The notes under the pieces: model-generated
Seen by the model: the letters and a program-made list of their open reading frames with translations, nothing else
What the model was told of the DNA's origin: nothing
Database searches by the model: none
Translations under genes and position numbers: made by a program
NCBI RefSeq assembly: GCF_023856365.1
Contig: NW_026042795.1
Span: 33,476-97,475 of the forward strand
Direction of reading: 5' to 3'
DNA length: 64,000 bases
Source of the DNA: Brienomyrus brachyistius
Lineage: Eukaryota; Chordata; Actinopteri; Osteoglossiformes; Mormyridae
Shown here: positions 42,534-54,299 of the stretch, one piece after another
How positions within the stretch are numbered: the first letter of the stretch is position 1
Layout: each line of letters begins with the position of its first letter

Positions 42534-43525
42534 CCCAGAAGAGGTGAGAGCTCCCCTAGTGGCTACAGGAGTGCATTTTCCCCAAAGCAGGTATAATGGA
42601 TGGTGGTCTTATTGCTTTTAGACCACAACTTGGGATAGAAGAACAAATCAAATTATTTTCCTCATTTAATATTCAGATTTTAATTGGGCTTAAATTTTAG
42701 AGCACAGTGTGTTCTAGGATGGTACGTTATGGATATTAGTCTCTACCACATTCTAACGCTATAAATCCGGACCTTTTCCTATGTTTGATTTGGTGGCTGC
42801 CAGGCGTTCTGAGTAGTATAGTGACTATGGTAGGCGTGTGATTCCCTAAGGAATTTTTTGTTCTGTTCTGTGTGGCAAATACATATAATGCTGACATTTT
42901 TCCTGGAAGATTTGGGATTTTTCATCCCGTGCCTTAAGGTATTTCTCTCCAGCTCTAGGGAGTCTCCCCCGAAAACACCAGTCACTCACTAGCCTTACAC
43001 TTATGCTTGCTGACTTATTCAACACCATGAAGGATTAACAGAAAAACAGAAACCTATTAAAAGGCTGCACCATATCATGATATGCAAATAAACATCCAGC
43101 ATCATTGTTTCACAGGGAAGTACATTATTTATTGATAATTATAACCCTAACCCTTACTTCTCAGCTTGACTATATTGAAGTATGAAGCGGTGTGTGAACA
43201 TGTGAACTGGTTGAAATGCAAGTATTAAGACCCCTTGTCATTCATAGTATTATATACTTCTTTATTTTTACAAAGACTTTTTTCCTATCATATTTTTTAG
43301 TTTTTGAAGTTGATAATCTGGAAAACTGCTGCCTGGGATATACTATCCATTCTTGACTCTTGGAATAGGAATTGAAGTCGAATCAAACAGCCTTACAGCA
43401 CCCTCTTTAGGTTCCATACAGTAATATGGAAAACAGAACAATTACTAACTGAACGCAACATCCCCCCTTTACTTCCTGCAGCAGCACTGTATTCTATTAA
43501 AGACACGCCTTACCTGTAACATTTC
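42534..43525. repeat. Blocks B and A in swapped order, LTR-free
   Basis: 42534..43222 matches block B (35356..36041) and 43219..43510 matches block A (33780..34078), followed at once by CACGCCTTACCTGTAAC, which in the arm lies beyond the solo LTR. The arm order is A, LTR, SINE, then B. Here it is B then A with neither LTR nor SINE, so this copy predates or escaped those insertions. Confidence 0.75.
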
Positions 43526-44124
43526 TTCCTATAAGGTCATTACACCCCAGACAAAATAGAATGTAAGTTCAACAAAAAACATTGTGCTTGTGCCTTCCTG
43601 TAACTGCACAACCTTTTCACTATGAACTGCCTGTTTTGCTTCCAACAGAAATCAATTACAATTAGAAATGTTCCATTCACTGAGGACCACAGTAAGAGGA
43701 TCTACGAACAACTGTTATATATTTTATACTGAATCTATCTTTTCCTTTAAGGTATCTCTTTCTAACCAGAAAATCACGGTCAGAACATGCATTTCATTTC
43801 TTTGTTTAATTCTGTGAAGTTCCATAGTCCTTGAGCCGATGATGGTTTGTGTGCCCTGGCTGCACAGCTTCCAGTTCCTTAGGCCATTCCAAGCTCAACT
43901 GTTCCTTCAGGACCAGTCTTTGGCAGGGCTGGAAATTAGAGAAGTCCACTGGGTACTGAGGCCAAATGGGCAGCATGCCATGCTTTCCCGTCAGCCAGGA
44001 TGGGTCTCGATGGGTGCAGAGAATTTCTGATGCCCTTTTTGCACATGCGCTGGTTTCCACAGCCGCACTCTGTGCCCTTCTCTGAATGAGGGAGTGCGAG
44101 CTCCCTGTCTTGCATCACAGTACT
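43526..44124. other. Nothing recognised
   Basis: No supported feature. Several short overlapping frames on both strands look incidental. Confidence 0.5.
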
Positions 44125-45128
44125 GTTTCATGCGAGATTGGCAAAGAAACACCCAGCAATGCACTTTATTATCATGTCACTTAATTATCACTTATGCCCC
44201 TTCAGTAGCAGGCCAAGTACAAACACTACACAAGCAGAGTATTCTGTGGGGAAAAATTTATGTCCTCAACTGCTGAGAGCAGCGTGCTCTGTGCTCATTA
44301 CATCTGTGAGCTCATTACTCTCTGTAGTGCTTTTCAATGCTGCATTGAGCAGCTGCCAAGATGTTATGCTGCCTCTGAGGATAACTGTTTGTTTAGGAGT
44401 AGAATAATTCAGAATAATTCAGAAGATGGATACAGATTTTCTCTTTTTAAACAAGACACTGGCTCACTCATAATTGTCCAGTAAGAGGTAAGGAGCATTC
44501 CTATTGAACAATCATGACTTCTAGCTTAAGTTAACTCCGCTAACTGAGAAATCCTGCTTAGTGGAACACCTCCCTGGTCAGAAGAGAACAACTACAGCAA
44601 CCAAGAGTCACTACCTGGCTTCTGGTTATTCTGCATTAGCTCACAGCTCAGACTGGGAGTCATTTCATAATGAATTGACTCCTCAAGTCCAAGCCTTGCA
44701 GTGGACTGCAAAGCATCCAGGGACACTGCGCAGCACGTTAAAGGACAGCTCTTATGGAGTGACCACTAAACGTAAAAGTGGAAAAATAAATCATTTAAAA
44801 AATGTTAAATGAATAGTTAAGGAAGATGTAGCATTTGATTATGTCCATGCATTTTATAATATATTCAGTACAGGATCATAGGGGAGTCACAATAGGACAT
44901 ACTGTAAGGAAGTGGAATATTCTGCTAAGAAGGTCAGTGCATCATAGGACTCACTGACAGACACAGACACACACAGGCACAAGGAAACAAGCAGCAGAAC
45001 ATGCATATGACATGCAGAGCTCAGCCATGATGTTAAGAGCACGACACCCTGAGCCAACAAGCCTGTAGGACCTAAGCCAGCAAAATAGTCTAATTTTCTT
45101 TCATGCGTACTTTGACACAGACATCAGC
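44125..45128. repeat. Left arm of second inverted repeat
   Basis: The reverse complement of 62994..64000 (positions sum to 108122, or 108125 outside about 44200). The inner end is sharp after ACATCAGC. One short patch near 44200..44220 differs from the partner. It continues to the window end on the partner side, so its full length is unknown. It encloses 17.9 kb of mobile-element remnants. Confidence 0.92.
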
Positions 45129-45673
45129 AAGCCGATCATTAGTGCATCTCCAGCCAACCGCCTCTGCTGTTTTACAAAATTCACAGCTAATCAGCTCAAA
45201 AATTTGTCAGACTTTTTCATTTTCTGTTGGCATTTATACCCCTGACCGCTAGATGGCAGTGATGTAATCTATCTTCAGCCATCTGACTCATCCACTCCAA
45301 CGTAAACAGAGTCAAAAACCAAAATGGCAATGCATGCAGGCACAGCGGCCTGGAGCTTTTCAATGCTACGCTTTTGTTGTGTAATATCTGACAATGTGCT
45401 ACTGGTTTCTTTGCTTCTAGCACCAGAATTTTTTCTTTATTTTTATTCTTTTTTATTTTTGGTCTATGTATCTTTAGCTTTTATATGTATTTTATCTGTA
45501 TTTATACTCTGTAAGTGTTAGTCTGTAGTTTTATGCTTACTATGGCGTCTACAGGCTTGCTCCAAATTACATCTCATTGTATTTTCACAGTGACAATAAA
45601 AGCATCTCACCTTATCCAAGGTTGGAGGTTGGATAAGGGCGCACCGCTAAAGTTTAGCTTTAGCAAACCTAGC
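45129..45673. other. Probable LINE 3' tail in unassigned DNA
   Basis: Around 45575..45605 the phrase CATTGTATTTTCACAGTGACAATAAAAG resembles the 3' ends of several fish LINEs (overlapping AATAAA). The rest is unrecognised. Confidence 0.3.
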
Positions 45674-45904
45674 TGTTGTGTTCACTGACTTATTACAACC
45701 TTAGAACACTAGGTGGCAGTGTCGAAAGGCAGACACTGTAGAGACGAGAAAGGAAGAAGTGTGATGAGTAGAGTGAGACGAATACGAACATCCGTACTGC
45801 TGTGCTACCTTGATGTTTTTGATGTAATGCTTGTTAAGTAAATAGCATTTCGTTTAACAGCATTTGTATATTCTCTGGCCTGGTTATTCGAGTGCTACAC
45901 TACA
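45674..45904 (+). repeat. Probable 5' LTR of the Ty3/gypsy element
   Basis: Begins TGTTGTG and ends ACTACA, followed directly by TTTCTGGCGACGAG, the usual LTR-to-primer-binding-site junction (TGGCGACGAG) of fish gypsy elements. No 3' LTR is in view to confirm the ends; the left boundary is a best guess. Confidence 0.55.
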
Positions 45905-45957
45905 TTTCTGGCGACGAGTTTTGTGTTTTCACCTCTTCTTTTTTTTGCTGACTCACC

Positions 45958-48900
45958 ATGGCTGGAAACGTGCCTGCACCTCCGATGTTTTTGCCGTGCC
46001 CGGGAGAGCCCCCGATACCTTTCGACATGTGGATGCGGATTTTCAAGAACTACCTACTGGTAATTAATGCAACGGGAAATGCTTGGCCTGAAGCGCGCAG
46101 GAGAGCTACGCTACTCCACTGTCTCGGAGCCGAGGGACAACGGACTTTCTACTCGCTACCAGATACAGGTGACTCCTTTGACTCTGCTGTCACTGCTTTA
46201 GAGAAACATTATACACCTAAAGTAAACGTTGTTGTGGAACGACATACCCTCAGACAGCGAAAACAAGCACCTCACGAGACTATTATACAGTATGCGGCCG
46301 TATTGCGTGATCTCGCTTCAAAATGTGGATTTGATGATAAAACCGATGAGATGATCCGTGATCAGCTGATTGAACATGTGAATAACTCAAACATAAGAGA
46401 GAGGCTCCTGCTCGAATCGGATCTGACACTGGACAAAACCTTAACACTCGCATCACAAGTAGAATCTGCTGTTCAACAAGCAAAAACAATAGCAGGAAAG
46501 GACAGTGTCTCAGTGCAAGCTGTACAACCTCGTTCACAATTCACTAAAAAGAAATACACACAGCACATTCATCCTAATAAGCCATTCAATGCCTCCACTA
46601 CATCTTCCCGCAGCTGTTTCAGGTGTGGTTCTAACACACATCTGGCTAATTCTTCTCAGTGTCCTGCAGCCAAAGCAACTTGCAAGTCTTGCCATAAAGT
46701 TGGACATTTTTCTCGTGTTTGTCGCTCATCCAAGACAAGTGATGTACGTGAGATTCAGCTACCTAAACTGACTGTGCTATACTTAAACAACACTTGCCAT
46801 GCACCACATACACTTACATGCAAAATCAATATCAGTACTCCTGCTTCTCTTACCAAAGAGCATGAAATGGTTGTTGACACAGGATCAGGAGTATCTATTT
46901 TGCCACACCACATCTATGTTCAGTATTTCAATGACACACCACTACTTCCACCTGTTAGTCAGCTAGTGACTTACACAAGGAAGAGAATTCCTGTGCTTGG
47001 TTGCCTACAAGTCAAAGTGAGTAGAGGAGTTCTCACTGCCCCAGTTACATTTTACGTGGTGAAGAAGGGCACTTCTCTTTTAGGAAGAGATCTCATGAAA
47101 GCCTTAAGCATCTGCATTGAAGGTAACACTACCCTCCCTCCCGTGTTTACCACAAACTCTGCATCTGCTCCCTGTATCCCTACTGCTAGTGCTGTTAGCT
47201 GTGTGACTGTTTCAACCGCTTCCTGCATCCCTACTACTCCAGACATTGGTTGTGCACAAAACTTTGTGCATAAGGTGAAAATTGACCCCACTGTTAAACC
47301 AGTACGCCAGAAATTACGACGCCTGCCTTTTGCTGTAAGAGCTTCTGTCTCAGCTGAACTTGACCGCTTGCTGAAAGCTGGTGTGATTGAGAAAATTGAT
47401 GCATCACCTTGGGTTTCGCCTATTGTAGTTACAGGACGGAAAACTGGTGGAATACGAATGTGCACAGATCTCCGTGAACCAAACAAGGCTGTGGTCACAG
47501 ATTGCTACCCTCTACCTCATGTGGATGAACTGCTTGCAAATTTACAAGGTGCAAAGCTGTTTTCTACAATCGATCTGGCTAATGCATACTACCAGTTGCC
47601 TCTTCATGAAGATAGCAGAGACCTTACAGCATTCATCACACATGATGGTCTGTTCCGATTCTGCAGAATTCCTTATGGCCTCACATCAGCCCCCTCAGCC
47701 TTCCAGAAAATGATGGCTGACATTCTCAACGGTCTTCCAGGTGTTCAAAATTATTTGGATGACCTTATTGTCTATGGCAACTCCCCTGTTGAGCATGACC
47801 AGAACCTCAACGCTGTCCTCCAAAAGCTGAAGGAGGCTGGATTGGTTCTCAATGAGAACAAATGTCACTTCAGGAAAACCTCCCTACGCTTCCTAGGTCA
47901 TGTCATTACTGTAGATGGCATTCTTCCTGACCAAGAACACATTAATGCTGTCCTGAAAGCCCCTCCTCCATCTGACGCTGTTGCCCTGAGATCGTTTCTG
48001 GGCCTAGTGTCCTGGTATTCAAAGTTTCTGCCTAACTTTGCGACGGTTGTGGCTCCTATGCGTGCCTGTGTCAGTGAAAAAGACACATTTACATGGTCTC
48101 CTGCAGCACAAAGCAGCTTTGAGGAAGTTAAGCAACTTCTTGTGGACAGTCCTGCGCTTGCTCTTTTTAACCCTTCTCTACGACCGGTAATTTCCACAGA
48201 TGCAAGTGACTATGGACTTGGAGCTGTCTTTGCACAAGTACAACCTGATGGCACAGAGAAGCCTGTGGCTTTCGCTTCCCGCACACTGACTGAAACGGAG
48301 AGGAAATACTCGACTGTTGAAAAAGAAGCACTTGCTTGTGTGTGGGCTACAGAAAAATGGAGAACATACCTGTGGGGACGTCGTTTTACTCTCCGCACAG
48401 ATCACCAGGCATTGACAACACTGCTCAGCACAAAGGGAATCGGTCGGGCTGGTATGCGGGTTGCCCGCTGGTCTGCACGCCTGCTATGTTTTGACTATGA
48501 TGTTGTCTATCGACCAGGCTCCCAGAACTATACGGCTGATTGTCTCTCGCGCCTTCCCCTGCCTGCGCCTCCTGACTCTATTTCAGATTCAGAACCCGAG
48601 ATGGTGGCACATATTTCTGCTGTCCTAAGCTCCCTTCCAGTGGCTGACTTCAACTCTGCTTGTTCTTCTTGTCCTGAACTGTCAGCCCTGCGCTCACAAC
48701 TTGAAAGTGGTTGGCCTCCATCGGTTAAATCAGTAAGTGGTGTACTAGCCCTATACTATAAGATCAGAGATGAGCTCTCCGTCAAGGATAACTACATCCT
48801 CAGAGGCTCAAGACTCATCGTGCCACTCTCCTTACGACACGCACTGATCATGCTTGCACATGAGAGTCATCAAGGAATCGTCCGCACAAAGCAACGTCTG

Positions 48901-49095
48901 CGCGACCTCTACTGGTGGCCAAAGATGGACTCACAAGTTCAGTCTTGCATTGCTTCATGTATACTCTGCCAGGTTAATGATAAAACAGCTTCTATTCACC
49001 CTGCTCCTTTGCAACCAGTCCCGCTGCCTGATGGACCATGGAAGAAACTTGGCCTTGATATTGTTGGACCCTTTAACACTGCAGTTTCTGCTTGA
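45958..49095 (+). pseudogene. Ty3/gypsy gag-pol, truncated in the integrase
   Basis: A single open frame of 1,045 residues. Gag-like region 1-200; two CCHC knuckles at about 220-235 and 242-255; aspartic protease DTGSG at 307-311; reverse transcriptase about 450-660 with YLDD at 599-602; RNase H about 740-860 with D748, E790 and D815; and the integrase HHCC zinc domain (H968, H971, C1001, C1004). The frame stops just after LGLDIVGPF, which holds the first catalytic Asp, so the integrase core and 3' LTR are missing. The break coincides with the start of an inverted LTR fragment. The single-frame Gag-Pol without a frameshift is typical of some fish gypsy families. RT and RNase H residues are intact, so the truncation is fairly recent. 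Confidence 0.92.
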
Positions 49096-49323
49096 AAACA
49101 GGCGGTATTCAGGGCTAACGGGGGTTTATTTGGGACGACAGGACCAGGAAACATTCACCCACGCCGAATCCACAATGACAGACAAAGGGAACAGGTCAGA
49201 CCAGGACTTAAATACAACGAGACTAAGCAAAGAAATCAGACAACGCTGGAAACGATCAGGGAAGCACACGTGGGAATTCAGGGGGCGTGGCACACATGAG
49301 GAGCCGACGAGCAGGGCATGACA
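49096..49323 (-). mobile_element. Partial solo LTR, relative of the 270-bp LTRs
   Basis: On the minus strand it starts TGTCATGCCCTGCTCG at 49323 and contains TATTTAAG and AATAAA in the same places as the LTR at 7686. It runs into the truncated gypsy at about 49096 without its own CA end. A short CATA repeat follows at 49322..49340. Confidence 0.7.
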
Positions 49324-49364
49324 CATACATACATACAAACGCACACCCACTGCCACCCCAGTCT

Positions 49365-49548
49365 TGTCTCTTAACGCACACGCGTAGGCCTTTTTGGAAA
49401 AAACATCAATCACCGCAAGCAGATACTGTATTTTAATTTGTACGTCGCCAGCCCTTGCATGTCGCATAAATCGGCCTGCCACTGACACATGGTTGTCAGT
49501 ACAAACACTCTGTTCCTGGGGAAATTCTTTTTAACCGGTTTATGTGAA
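49365..49548 (-). pseudogene. Polinton integrase fragment
   Basis: It matches about 16779..16975 of the intact gene closely at the DNA level (including the QWQADLCDMQGLA and VIDVFSKKAYA regions), with small indels that break the frame. It covers only the first part of the catalytic core, including the first Asp. Confidence 0.85.
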
Positions 49549-49549
49549 T

Positions 49550-49740
49550 TTGTACATTTGTACATCTTACTTTGAAAAACTTTCATGTTACATTTTAAAA
49601 CATTTGTACATCTTTCTTTGAAAAACTTTCATGTCACATTTTAAAACATTTGTACATCTTACTTTTAAAAACTTTCATGTTACATTTTAAAACATCTGTA
49701 CATCTCACTTTGAAAAACTTTCATGTTACGTCTTACAAAT
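49550..49740. repeat. AT-rich array, units with ACATTTTAAAACATTTGTACATC
   Basis: Four units of about 60 bp, related to the intergenic array at 22883..23415 of the intact Polinton. Confidence 0.75.
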
Positions 49741-50454
49741 ATTTGTGTAACTAAAAACTATGGTCAAGTTATATTACCATTCTTTAAAGTTTTTAATGTG
49801 TATTTGCAGCATGGTGCTAAATGCAGCTTACTGGTTGCCATTAAATGTAATTAAATAATCATGTACACCTTCTTTAAAATAACAAGACTATATCCTAAAT
49901 TCTTACACCCCTGCCTGATTCCACAGTTCCTACCCCACACTTATGTGTCCCCCATCCCACCCTTCCATGACTTGTGAGATAAGGAAAGCACACTTCTGCC
50001 TGCCTGGTCGGTCATTTCTAGCCACTATTTAGGTTCTTCCTCAAATCGTGTTGCCTAAATGACTTATATCCCACTCATATTAATTTAAAATTTCGCTATA
50101 ACAAAACAATCCTTATACATTTTAATAAAAAACGTGAACTATATATGTTTGTTTTTTTGATTGAGCAAACTCTTTTGTGTTTTTGTGTGCGTGTCCAATA
50201 CAACTGTAGTTTGTATCAACTTTTTTTTTTTTTAGTTTGACCTCCAGGGTGTGTGTGTTTGTCCGCATGCGCGTGAATAAACATTTACTGAAAAACGTAT
50301 TTATTCAAATAACTAAGACTTTATTCTGTCAAAGTTTTTAAAAATGTGCTTAATAGTACCTAACCGGGGGTGCTCCCCCAGAGACAGTTGCTAGTCCATT
50401 TATTCTTTTAAAGACTACTGATTCCAATTTGGTGCCATATGCTTTTATCTTGTA

Positions 50455-50873
50455 GTCTCATTCTCTCAGAGTTTCTCTCAGACTCGCGCAGCACGGCTCT
50501 CAGCTCTCCGGCATCGCTCTCTCCGAGTCCTTTGCGGATTATCCAAAGCCGTGGGGACCTTACCACAGTACCGCACCAGACACAGCGTACGCTCACGCTC
50601 CATCAGGTAACCCACCCCGCTCAGCCCCGGCGGCGGCGCCCGACAAAAACCCCGACACTCGTAAGCACTCTCCTCAATATAAAATTATAATTTTTAAAAT
50701 AAATAATAATGAATAATTAAATAAATTAAAATAATAATAAATAAATAAATCCCTCTCCCGTGACGTCACATCGTACCACCACAACCAAGCCCCGCCCACA
50801 AGTGAACTTTTGACCCGTGACCTTTGACCCAACCTGTCAATTTGATGGAAGCGGTATCCTCTATCTCTCTCTA
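50455..50873 (-). repeat. Polinton terminal repeat end (remnant)
   Basis: Homologous, with gaps, to about 28195..28905: CTCAGACTCGCGCAGCA, GATTATCCAAAGCCGTG, CTCCATCAGGTAACCCA and GTGACCTTTGACCC recur in order, and homology stops at ATCTCTCTCT. It is shorter and more diverged than the intact TIR. Confidence 0.85.
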
Positions 50874-50884
50874 GGGACATTTTT

Positions 50885-51352
50885 CACACAGTCAACAATG
50901 ACAAGATGCAAACAGCGTGGGCTGCAGTGAACATAAAATAGATGGAGATACAGCTGGTCAGCACGCTCTCTATGGTGCCTCCGTAGAAGGTGCTGAGGAT
51001 GGGAGAGGAAAGCTCTCTTCATCCGGCGCAGGAAGTGCAAACGCTGCTGAGCCCGTTTAACCGGTGATGTTGTTTGGTGACCAGTCCAGACTGTCAGTTA
51101 TCTGCACCCCCAGGAATCTGACGCTGCTGACCAACTCCACAGCACTGTTGAGTGCTGAATGATTGGGCTGTTTCCTCCTGAAGTCCATGATCATCTCCTT
51201 GGTCTTCTCCACATTCAGGATCAGGCTGTTGTCACTGCACCATCCCACCAGTCTCTTCATCTCCTCTCTACAGGGCAGGTCGTCACTGTTCCTAATGAGA
51301 CCCACTAATCTACTTTGGATTAAGCCTTCACCTCTCACCCCCCCATCACAGA
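50885..51352 (-). pseudogene. Rex/CR1-like LINE reverse transcriptase fragment
   Basis: The minus-strand frame contains the C-terminal RT region: EEMKRLVGWCSDNSLILNVEKTKEM, SSVRFLGVQITDSLDWS and, in a shifted frame beyond 51057, a RLHFLRRMKRAF-like segment. The YxDD box lies upstream of the break and is absent. It abuts the Polinton remnant on one side and a different LINE on the other. Confidence 0.7.
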
Positions 51353-51800
51353 CTAACAATGCAACTTCTTCTCCATCCTGCGCTGCTTGCTGTACTGCAT
51401 GGAGAAGGTTCGGATGCTGTCCTTCACACTCTCCCACCATTCGGCCACGGAGGGGAAGGTAGGCTTGTCCTTCTGCCACTCGGAGAAGTGATCTAAAAAA
51501 AGGTGTCTAAAATCTCTCTCCTCCAGGATCTGCAGGTTCATTTTCCAATAGCCGCCCCCATATACAAGGGCGTCTATGGAGACAGTGGCCTCCACTGCCA
51601 GATGGTCAGTGGGCCACTGTGGGGAGAGGGACACCTTTTTAAAAGCAACGGGGGGTGAAGCTAAAATGTAGTCGATGCGGCTGCTGGCTCCGCGACTATT
51701 ATGCCAGGTGAAGCCCGGCATGCTGGGGTTGCATGTTTTAAAACCGTCCACAAGTTTAAAGGAATGAATAAAATGGCCTGAGCTGGCATCCTGTCTACCC
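51353..51800 (-). pseudogene. Tx1-like LINE ORF2 endonuclease fragment
   Basis: Minus-strand frame with the end of an APE-type endonuclease: CNPSMPGFTWHN, SSRIDYILASP and WPTDHLAVEATVS (the conserved SDH/TDH box). Most of the endonuclease and all of the RT are missing. It is joined out of place to the ORF1 end at about 51800, an internal deletion. Confidence 0.7.
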
Positions 51801-52776
51801 TCCAACGAGAGCCAGGGCGAGCTGCTCCACCTTGTTCGGAGACCCCTCCTGCATTGGTGTCGCACTCGAAGGGGCCTCCTCCACCTCGACCAGGGCTTCT
51901 CCTCCTGCCCCCGTCGCCGGCTGTTCCTGCCCAGTCGTGGGGGCTAGAGCTCCCCCACCATTCTCCGTGCCGACTGCTCTGTTACCCGACAGAGCGTCGG
52001 CATATGTAGTCTTTTTCTGTGGGCAGGAACGAGCCAGATGGTCCTCGCCGTTACAGTGTTTGCAGCGACGGGGGCCCTTGCAATCCCTGGCCATGTGCCC
52101 CGACTCCAGGCAGTTGCGGCGGCGCAGGTTGGCGCATCCCTCCAGGGTGTGTCCAAAGCTGTGGCACTGCCGGCAGAAGGGAGGCTGTCCAGAATAAAAA
52201 ATGTATGCCTTATTTCCCTGTAGGTTAAAATAGGCTGGGGGGTGGCTAAAACCGCCTGCCCCATTAGCGTCCGGGCGCAGGCGGGCCTGGAACTGGCGTC
52301 GGCCAGTCCAGATCCCCAGCTCATCCCGGATGTCCCTGTGGCCAGGAAGGAGGTCCACATACTTTTTTTTAAAAACAAGCAGACGGACTCGGCGGTAACA
52401 TGCGGGTTAAAACAGTGGACAGTAATAACCCGCTTGTCGGGCCACCACAGAGGCTCGATGGTATACCGTCTAAGGAGAGGGTGCTGGGCCCCCTCCTTGC
52501 TCCGCTCCAGGACCTTGCTGCAGCTGTCATCGGTGGACAAGGTGACCTCAAAGAATTCGAAGGGGCCATTCCAAGAACATCTGGATGAAGAACATCTTCC
52601 ATACGAAGGCCCAGTGCTTCGAAGGCCACCTCCCGGATGAAGGCCAGCCGGTCGGGGAAGGTGCCCACCTCCCCCTCAGCCCTCCAGCAGAACCGGGCGG
52701 TATTCCGCAGGCCCCCGCCTGCTACCAGCCACGGCCCGCTGAAGGGCTTCCTCGATGGTCCGCCGGCCGTTGCCAT
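51795..52776 (-). pseudogene. Tx1/Keno-like LINE ORF1 (Gag-like), frameshifted
   Basis: The minus-strand product has NTARFCWRAEGEVG at its start, a central nucleic-acid-binding region (RRYTIEPLWWPDKRVITVHC, then RRQFQARLRPD), GNKAYIFYSGQPPFC and three CCHC knuckles (CRQCHSFGHTLEGC, CLESGHMARDC with one altered Cys spacing, CKHCNGEDHLARSC). This is the layout of Tx1-clade ORF1. At least two frame changes (near 52540 and 52360) break it. The 5' untranslated part extends to about 53162, where it meets U2 snRNA sequence. Confidence 0.75.
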
Positions 52777-52982
52777 CCGGGAAGGTCCACCGACGTCGCC
52801 GCTGGAGCAGAGTCCTTCCGCCGCCGTGGTCTCGACGTCCGCCGTCCGCCAATCCGGGATGAGTCGAGCAGAGCTAAACTATAAAACCAGCTAAAAATAA
52901 AAACACCAGTTCGCCCAGCAGGGCGGCGGACAAGCCACCAGCCACTGCGGGATCCCCAGCCTACTAAAAACAGTAGTAGTTA

Positions 52983-53032
52983 TGACCGACTCGCGTCGCC
53001 ATAATGAGATTTAGTCGTACTTACGTTAAAAA
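52983..53032. repeat. 50-bp block repeated at 54951..55000
   Basis: Identical 50-bp segments (TGACCGACTCGCGTCGCC...TTACGTTAAAAA) lie in the 5' leader of the Tx1-like LINE and again 1.9 kb away on the same strand. Probably a second scrap of the same leader. Confidence 0.7.
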
Positions 53033-53162
53033 CCAAGGAAGGCACGGGTCGCCCCGTGGCAGCGGCGGTCAAGCCACCTGCTGGTCACGCCTTAGGTTAA
53101 CCGTGCCTTCCTCTAAAAAACCCGACACAGTCCGTGAAAACCGGTAAAAAGTCAGTAAAATC

Positions 53163-53195
53163 CACTTGATTTTAGCCAAAAGGCCGAGAAGCGAT
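53163..53195 (-). ncRNA. U2 snRNA 5' fragment at LINE junction
   Basis: The minus strand reads ATCGCTTCTCGGCCTTTTGG and on to CAAGTG, the first 33 nt of vertebrate U2 snRNA with a single mismatch (AAAATC for AAGATC). It stops exactly where the Tx1-like LINE 5' leader begins. Members of the Tx1 clade named Keno insert into U2 genes, so this is the expected target flank. The rest of U2 is not here. Not a functional snRNA. Confidence 0.8.
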
Positions 53196-53199
53196 ACCC

Positions 53200-53815
53200 G
53201 CAGACTGCACCCCGCCGACACAAAATCACAATCTAAAAGGCTGAAACACCATGCAAATCAATGCCAACCCAGTACAATAAGAATTTTATTTATCAAACAT
53301 TTAACAAATAGAACTACCTGCAGAACTATTACCCTTAACACAGGCAAAAGAGCAATTCCACCAGCAAATACAATTATACACCATTAAAATCCAATTACAT
53401 GGCCAATAAAACAATTAAAATGTTACCTTACATGCATGCCAATAAAAAGTTAAGACAAAAAGAAAAAGTTCAAAAAGGAACATACCCGCAGACTTCCAAA
53501 CTCTGCACAAGGGTCGGGCTAAAACAGCATCATACACTTTCCTAAAACACATAAAATCAGTAACCTTAGGAATAAAATAGGTCAATCACAAAATAAACAG
53601 CACAACAGATAAAATAAAATGTTAATAATGTTAATATTGATGAATATGTGCCAACAGTGATCAACCAAAAAAGTGCTCAGTAAATTCTGTACATGCCATT
53701 AAATACAATCCAAACCAAATAAAACACAAGCACAGAAAAAGAAAGCAAACTTACATAAAACCCGAGGTGTCCTTTGTGTGCTTCAGGAAAGCACATCATG
53801 TCAACCCTGTAGGAT
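53200..53815. other. A-rich DNA, nothing recognised
   Basis: A motif ATACCCGCAGACT occurs twice (about 53194 and 53484). Otherwise no supported feature. Confidence 0.5.
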
Positions 53816-53864
53816 GGATTGTCACCACCTAGACGTACTGGGGCAGCCTAGGATCAAGGCAGTT

Positions 53865-54297
53865 AGATGGATGTCAGCTTACCTCTGGGGGTAGGTCGTT
53901 TAGGTGGATGGCAGCTTATTTCTGTGATCAGGGTGTTTGGGCAAATGTCAGCTTGCCTCTGAGATCAGAGTGTTTAGGTGGAAGCGAGGTTACCTCAGGG
54001 GTCAGGGGGCTGGGTCAAAGGCAGCCTACCTCTGGGGTTAGGGCATTTGGGTGGATGTGAGCTTACCTGAGGCGCCTGCGTGTTTGGGTGGACAGCAGCT
54101 TGTCTGAGATCAGAGCATTTGGGTGGATGGCAGCCTACCTCTGGGGTTAGGACATTTGCGTGACTGTGAGCCAGGTCATTCTGGACCTGAGGGGTCTGCG
54201 TGTTTGGGTAGACCGCAGCTTGCCTCTGCGATCAGGGTGTTTGGGTACATGTCAGCTTACCTCTGGGGTCACAGCGTTTGTGTGTAGGGCAGCTTAC
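53865..54297. repeat. GT-rich minisatellite, about 40-bp units
   Basis: About eleven imperfect units of the type TCAGGGTGTTTGGGTGGATG followed by GCAGCTTACCTCTGGGG. Confidence 0.85.
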
Positions 54298-54299
54298 TA

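Larger units (their letters stand above)
49335..50873 (-). mobile_element. Decayed second Polinton fragment
   Basis: It contains an integrase scrap, an iterated AT-rich array and one terminal-repeat end, all related to the Polinton at 13135..28905. The region 49745..50430 between array and TIR holds nothing recognisable. The outer end is bordered by a LINE fragment. Most genes are gone. Confidence 0.8.

Noticed and set aside
47052..48405. Minus-strand frames inside the gypsy gag-pol.
   Set aside because: Antisense shadows of the retrotransposon coding frame.
53163..53195. Functional U2 snRNA gene.
   Set aside because: Only the first 33 nt are present, with a mismatch.
53865..54297. CRISPR-like array.
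   Set aside because: Imperfect contiguous units without spacers in a vertebrate genome; a minisatellite.
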